From Pezicula radicicola (lineage: Eukaryota > Ascomycota > Leotiomycetes > Helotiales > Dermateaceae), in the NCBI GenBank assembly GCA_003008705.1, contig PDUO01000018.1, positions 894,630 to 958,629 of the forward strand: 64,000 nucleotides of DNA, written 5' to 3'. The notes below the pieces were generated by a model. That model was not told where the DNA came from. It saw nothing but the letters and a program-made list of their open reading frames with translations, and ran no database searches. The translations under genes were made by a program, and so were the position numbers. Positions 61,418 through 64,000 of the stretch are shown here, piece by piece (position 1 is the stretch's first letter; each line of letters opens with the position of its first letter).

Positions 61418-62808
61418 TCATGCAGCAGCGGGAACCTCAGTGGTCCCGTTGGTTGGCGCAGTGGCAGCCTCTTCGGTGGCGGCTGGAGCATTGGCATCAT
61501 CGTCGGTCTTGTCTGGGCTGTCGATGGCGACCTTAACGGCGATCTCACGACCATCGATCTCCTTTCCGTTCATCTCAGCAACAGCCTTCTGCTGTTGTTC
61601 CTCAGAGGCCAGGGTGACGAATCCGAATCCACGGCCCTTGCGGGGCTCATTGCGAGCTTGAAGCTTCTTGACCATGAAACGGGGAATTGGGCGAAGGGCG
61701 ATCTTGGCAGAGGATGGCTCATAAGCAGCGAAAAGTTCCTTGAGCTATTTGGAATAATCAGTATGGTCCTTTCTGGATATTCTTGGGGTGTGCTCTTACC
61801 TGATCCTCAGAAAGGTTGTATGGGAGGTTGGCAACCATGACCTTATTCTTTGATGGGATACCGTCGGCTGGTGGGCCACGCTCACGGGGCTCACGTGGTG
61901 CGCGAGGCTCCTTTGGCTTCTTCTCCTTGGTTTCCTTCTTCTCTTCACCGTTGTTGGCAGTGTTCGAGATGTCGGTCAAAGGAAGGACCTCACCAGCTGG
62001 GACCTCCGCACCTTCCTCACCCTTGGACTGTGAAATTGTCAGCGATCCTGCAACCGAAGAATACATGTGTAAACTTACTCCACGAGCAGCACGGGCTCCG
62101 CCACGTCCAGCACGGCCGCGACCACGTCCGCGACCACGGCCAGAAGCGCGGCGGCGTCCTCCCTCAGCACCAGAACCCTCTCCCTCACCTCCGCTGGCTG
62201 CAGCTCCCTTCTCAGTGTGCTCAGGCTTGCGGGCGAGCTGGACAGATACCTTGCGCTCGAGGATCTCCTTACCGGAGAGTTCGGCGATGGCACGCTCAGC
62301 CTCAGATGGAGTGGAAAGATCAACAAAAGCGTATCCTACTGGGCGGTCGGTACGTGGGTTCTTTGGGATGGAGGTTGATTCACTATATAAGAAAAATTTC
62401 AGCCGACGTTCTTTTAGGTTTAAAATTTGATCCGTGTGCTCGCTCGTTACAGATCAGGCAGGTGGCAGATGCCAAATGGCTGATTGCCGGTATGGCCCAA
62501 CAAAGAAAACCTTGCGCCAGAAACTGCAAAACTGCAAGTTCCCAAGAAAAGGTGAATGCGAGGTGAATGGGTTGAACTTACACCAAGTAGCCATCAAAGA
62601 AACTTGTCAACTCCCCCTCGGTGGTCGCATATGCGAGGTTACCGATATAGAGTCTTCGTCCCTCCGCAGCACTGGCCAGAACGGCCTCATTGTGCGCTGC
62701 CTTGTCGCTTGCAGTGGTGTCTGCAGGCTTGTCGGAGATGGATGTGTTGCCAAGAGCGGCAGTAACGTCGTTGACGGCGTCAGTAACCTTTTCCACAACG
62801 GTAGACAT
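61418..62808 (-). CDS. Two-RRM, RGG-box RNA-binding protein
   Basis: Exons 62582-62808, 62079-62382, 61800-62027 and 61418-61744 give 361 aa; the first intron is 199 bp, the others 51 and 55. RRM1 has RNP2 RLYIGNLAYATT and RNP1 RPVGYAFVDLS, split by the long first intron. It is followed by an RGRGRGRGRAGRGG box and an acidic/basic linker (KEKKPKEPRAPREPRERGPP). RRM2 has RNP2 KVMVANLPYNLSEDQ and RNP1 GRGFGFVTLAS. The C-terminus is Ala/Thr-rich. Layout resembles fungal Gbp2/nucleolin-like mRNA-binding proteins. Abundant nuclear or shuttling protein by family. The long intron near the 5' end and the pyrimidine-rich leader fit a highly expressed gene. Confidence 0.93.
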
Positions 62809-63933
62809 GATGATTGAGTTGGGTGGTGGTGTTAAACTGAAGAGGAGCTTGAAGTTCGGTAAATGGTCGACGTTCGCTGAGTAATTGACTCTTGAACAAA
62901 TGGGGGAGTTGTTGTAAGGGTAGCTACGTGCCCTAGTGGTCTGGTTTTGTGTTTGAAAGTTGGGAGTTGAATGGAACTTGGATCGGATCTTGTTGTGATG
63001 TGAAGACGCAGAAAGGGAGAAGGAGGCGCGATATATAGATTCCTCACACCTAAAAATTGCAGCCGCGATGGCGCTAGAGCGACGTAGCGAGAGTGGCTCT
63101 GGCTGGATGCGGTTAGCGGTTGATTCCCCAGAGGCCGGTGAATTTGACAATTTGATGCTTTGGAGGTGCTGACTCCTGAGGCACGAAATCCAGAAACACC
63201 AATTAATTAAAAGCACACAATGCGATTCTTGCCATTATTATTGTTGTTCCTGCGCGATAATACAAGATCTGCCGATGGCGGGTGGTGATCGGGGAAGGGT
63301 ATGAAGGGGTATGAAGGGTATTATTGTCCGAATCATCATCACTGTATCATGATACACAATAATTAAAATACATGGGAAGTTACAGAGTACAGACGAATAC
63401 TGCACTGTACATAAAATAATAATCTATCATATCACATCACATCAGATCGGGCATATGTTGGTTGTTGGTGCATTGCGCCCACAGCTTTTAGCCCTATAGA
63501 GCCGCACGTCACCCTTTCCCCTGGGTAGGCTGCTGGTGATAGAAGTCGTTGCGCAAAAGGGGTTGAACGGTGAGCGCCACCTCGTCAAATTGTTTACGTT
63601 GTAAAAAAAGGAGTCAGCCGGCGAACAAGGCTGTATGAAGCTGTATGAACACTTTGTTTGCCATGATAGGGGCCACGAGAAGGCGACAGGCTCCACAGCA
63701 AACCACTGGTAACTGACAGCAATCTTCACCAGGATTCGGGGTCAAACATTGAAAACCGCCTCCTCCAATCAAAGAGTGGGAACATTACCACCTCATGCGC
63801 AAATTGTACAGCTGGAAACTACATACGGTCTCGTGACTTTTCAAAAATAATAAGGTACAGTGTACAGTACCTGTGAACAAGTGCCGGCACCAAGACAGCT
63901 TCTCTACGGTAGACATCTCTCCAACCTCCCGCC
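62809..63933. other. Upstream region of the RNA-binding protein gene
   Basis: A TATATAT-like box on the minus strand at about 63031-63037 lies some 225 bp upstream of the RNA-binding gene's ATG. Low-complexity GGGTATGAAGGGGTATGAAGG occurs near 63300. No open frame of interest. Confidence 0.45.
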
Positions 63934-64000
63934 ATGACAACGCCCATCGTACAGGGCCAGCGCCATGACAGAAGCGCAAGACGTGCCCTCGTCCTCTTTG
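63934..64000 (+). CDS. Possible start of a gene cut by the window end
   Basis: An ATG in good context (CCGCCATGACA) opens a frame that stays open to the window end (MTTPIVQGQRHDRSARRA...). A second ATG in another frame at 63965 (MTEAQDVPSSSL) is an equally possible start. Twenty-two codons are too few to assign a product. Confidence 0.25.
   Translation, partial: MTTPIVQGQRHDRSARRALVLF

Noticed and set aside
61307..62566. Long plus-strand open frames over the RNA-binding protein gene
   Set aside because: Antisense shadows of the Arg/Gly- and Lys/Glu-rich exons; the minus strand carries clear RRM motifs.
1..64000. CRISPR arrays, prophage or bacterial operons
   Set aside because: All genes are intron-containing and fungal; no regularly spaced repeat-spacer structure was seen.

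Overview
The window is nuclear DNA of a filamentous ascomycete (Pezizomycotina). The genes are compact, with many spliceosomal introns of about 48-110 bp, GTAWGT-type donors and CTAAC/CTGAC-type branch points. Families such as DUF6594, NACHT-ankyrin NLRs with C2H2 fingers, FAS1 membrane proteins and NmrA-like proteins are typical of this group. Placement near Leotiomycetes/Helotiales is only an impression from protein style. Exon models were built by hand: each junction was chosen by splice consensus and reading phase, so small errors at first exons are possible.

Layout. 1-416: 3' end of a sugar transporter. 417-16625 is an accessory, decaying region. It holds an ABM-type monooxygenase pseudogene (4128-4991), two neighbouring genes with retropepsin-like domains (6438-7550 and 8330-9429), a DUF6594 membrane protein (10005-11141), a P450 pseudogene with three frameshifts (11576-13379), a short Tc1/mariner-like TIR element (14015-14482) and an intact CYP65-like P450 (14896-16625). 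17171-33822 is a transport and metabolism block: a POT/PTR2 peptide transporter, a FAS1 membrane protein, an SfnG-like dimethylsulfone monooxygenase, an MDR oxidoreductase, a GPR1/FUN34/YaaH transporter and a DszC/SfnB-like flavoprotein. SfnG-like and DszC/SfnB-like enzymes within 8 kb suggest organosulfur scavenging.

35634-45649 holds a small unknown protein, a class C beta-lactamase-family serine hydrolase, an aquaglyceroporin, a 4'-phosphopantetheinyl transferase and, divergent from it, an NmrA-like protein with an unusual three-copy C-terminal repeat. A second TIR element lies at 45709-46154, followed by about 3.7 kb without a convincing gene.

49858-54343 encodes a complete eight-exon NLR (N-terminal helical region, NACHT, C2H2 fingers, ankyrins) with a 24-nt microexon. 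Head to head with it is an eleven-exon SNF2/Rad5-like helicase gene (54715-58008). That gene is intact except for a premature stop in helicase motif VI, which at the same time creates a consensus splice donor. The window closes with housekeeping genes: a Gcs1-type ArfGAP and a two-RRM/RGG RNA-binding protein. No CRISPR array, rRNA or convincing tRNA was seen.
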